Origin: Solen grandis
Lineage: Eukaryota > Mollusca > Bivalvia > Adapedonta > Solenidae
Length of the DNA stretch: 64,000 nt
Direction: 5' to 3'
NCBI GenBank assembly: GCA_021229015.1
Contig: CM037781.1
Span: 38,175,897 to 38,239,896 of the forward strand
Position numbers and translations under genes: made by a program. Below are positions 63,026 to 64,000 of the stretch, piece by piece. Position 1 is the first letter of the stretch, and each line of letters starts with the position of its first letter. The notes beneath the pieces were generated by a model that had not been told where the DNA came from, searched no databases, and saw only the letters and a list, made by a program, of their open reading frames with translations.

Positions 63026-63056
63026 CCCTTTCCCTCATAGAGGACACCATGAAAAG
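63026..63056. mobile_element. piggyBac-like MITE, copy 3, cut after 31 bp
   Basis: TTAA (63022-63025) followed by CCCTTTCCCTCATAGAGGAC and ACCATGAAAAG, same orientation as copy 2. Identity to the family then stops abruptly at a GGGGTACGGACAATACCCCC sequence. Another element probably interrupts the MITE. Confidence 0.85.
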
Positions 63057-63125
63057 GGGGTACGGACAATACCCCCTCCGGACAATACCCCCTCGGACAA
63101 TAGCCAGGGTGGACAATACCCCCTT
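63057..63125 (+). repeat. Reiterated GGACAATACCCCC motif, possible transposon terminus
   Basis: CGGACAATACCCCCT-like words occur four times in about 70 bases (one variant reads GGACAATAGCCAGGG), starting exactly where MITE copy 3 is broken. Sub-terminal repeats at the edge of an insertion are typical of DNA transposon ends. Confidence 0.6.
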
Positions 63126-63719
63126 CATATAAAAATTATATATTTATGCATTAAAATATTTATTTATGATATACATGAATAATAAAGCATTAAATATTGT
63201 GAAATTTTGTTGCTTTGGTGATTGAAAAACTAAAATAAGTGCAGGCATAAAGTGTTTGCAAATTGTGTTAATCCTTGTGAATCAAACTAGCTGTTAATTT
63301 ACGCAATATTTGATTTGTACCTTAATTACCAAATAATTATACACAATTATTTAAAAAATTAAAAAAAAATGTTGTTTGCAGTGTTATAAGTGTAATGTGT
63401 TATAACAAGAATAAGAAAGATGTAATTAGAGACATACTTTGATGTATTAATCATTCAATTAATTATAATATAAAAATAATCAATTACTATTATACCAATT
63501 TTAACTAATTATATTGTACAGTTCACAAGATATATGTTTGTTGATATGTGTTCTTTGTAAGGTACAAGGACAATTATTAAAGCTAGTTGTAATTATATGC
63601 CTTCTTTGAAGTATTAATTAGCATGCATTCATGTACTAAAAGGTGTAAATTGTATCTATTGTATTTCCCTATATAATCCAAATGGATAATCTGTAAAAAT
63701 CATACATTAAGTTCAAGTC
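63126..63719. other. AT-rich leader before the FLYWCH exon
   Basis: Very AT-rich, no gene or repeat recognised. If the transposon reading is right, this is its promoter / 5' UTR region. Confidence 0.4.
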
Positions 63720-63872
63720 ATGGAGGTCATTAGGAATGAGAAAGGTGGTTGTAAGTTGTGTTTTGATGGATATATGTATACAAAGAAGAATTCTAACAAA
63801 TCCAGGATACGGTGGGAATGTTCTAATCGGCATGCATATTCTTGTCTCGGATCAGTGGTGACTGACTTGGAG
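63720..63872 (+). CDS. FLYWCH zinc-finger exon, probably of a MULE-type transposase gene
   Basis: From ATG 63720 the 51 codons match the FLYWCH pattern: KGGCKLCFDGYMYTKK, then RIRWECSNR, then HAYSCLGSVVTD. The conserved aromatic-G-Y-x-Y block, the W-x-C and the second Cys are present; the His pair would lie in the next exon. The exon ends TTGGAG|GTAGGT, a strong donor, in phase 0. Beyond it the frame stays open only through a low-complexity TTTC run, which is intron. FLYWCH fingers occur in host DNA-binding proteins and at the N-terminus of MULE transposases; the adjacent broken MITE favours the latter. The gene continues past the window. Confidence 0.8.
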
Positions 63873-63916
63873 GTAGGTGACAATTGTGCTATTTCGTTTT
63901 TTCTCACTGTCTGTCT

Positions 63917-63948
63917 TTTTTTTCTTTCTTTTTCTTTCTTTCTTTCTG
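63917..63948. repeat. (TTTC)n microsatellite
   Basis: Imperfect CTTT/TTTC repeats inside the putative first intron of the FLYWCH gene. Confidence 0.9.
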
Positions 63949-64000
63949 TTTCTTTATATGTGATGAATTTATCTATAATGTTATTGGCGACCAATTACTA

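Noticed and set aside
63713..63994. 93-codon minus-strand ORF at the window end
   Set aside because: It is antisense to the FLYWCH exon, and its Lys/Glu-rich stretch is the complement of the TTTC microsatellite.
1..64000. CRISPR-like reading of the regularly spaced arrays (38, 45, 52 bp)
   Set aside because: These are uninterrupted tandem repeats without unique spacers, in a eukaryotic genome.

Overview
The window is AT-rich animal DNA with one intron-containing gene, heavy intronic repeat load, many short inverted-repeat elements and two 100-base assembly gaps (8611-8710 and 58711-58810). The repeat families (tRNA-derived SINEs, TTAA-flanked MITEs with a long central hairpin, a CR1/Jockey-like LINE, Crypton-related KIAA1958-like genes, FLYWCH-bearing proteins) and the B-box/beta-propeller gene point to a mollusc, most likely a bivalve. 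That assignment is inference from family knowledge, not from a database match.

Layout. 1-1.2 kb is low-complexity flank. 1.2-5.1 kb is a tandem array of a 1.39-kb unit that carries a piece of a SINE. 7.07-7.64 kb is a 38-bp minisatellite. 7.87-9.96 kb is a 52-bp satellite interrupted by the first gap and fading into 26-bp monomers. 10.07-12.05 kb (minus strand) is an intronless B-box / coiled-coil / propeller (TRIM-like) gene broken by three one-base frameshifts, all in A4 runs; these look more like sequencing indels than true decay.

From 18.0 kb rightward lies the 5' part of an SLC1-family excitatory amino acid (glutamate) transporter gene on the plus strand: exon 1 (18040-18584), a 43-nt exon 2 (49724-49766) and exon 3 (50455-50608), with a first intron of about 31 kb. 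The remaining exons were not found, so the gene probably continues past the window. Intron 1 holds TTAA-type and TA-type MITEs, SINEs, a 45-bp minisatellite, a 101-bp foldback and a minus-strand Crypton-type tyrosine recombinase pseudogene.

Downstream of exon 3 are a decayed APE-type non-LTR retrotransposon whose ORF begins with a hydrophobic stretch and a 2A-like motif (52.8-56.1 kb), a tandem array of seven hairpins (60.3-60.65 kb), a complete piggyBac-like MITE (61.7-61.9 kb), and a second copy of that MITE cut short at 63056. A FLYWCH zinc-finger exon (63720-63872) begins 660 bp beyond the cut, which suggests the 5' end of a MULE-type transposon inserted into the MITE.

No RNA gene, CRISPR array or prokaryotic feature was seen. 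Coding evidence is strong only for the transporter exons, the B-box gene, the recombinase relic, the LINE and the FLYWCH exon.
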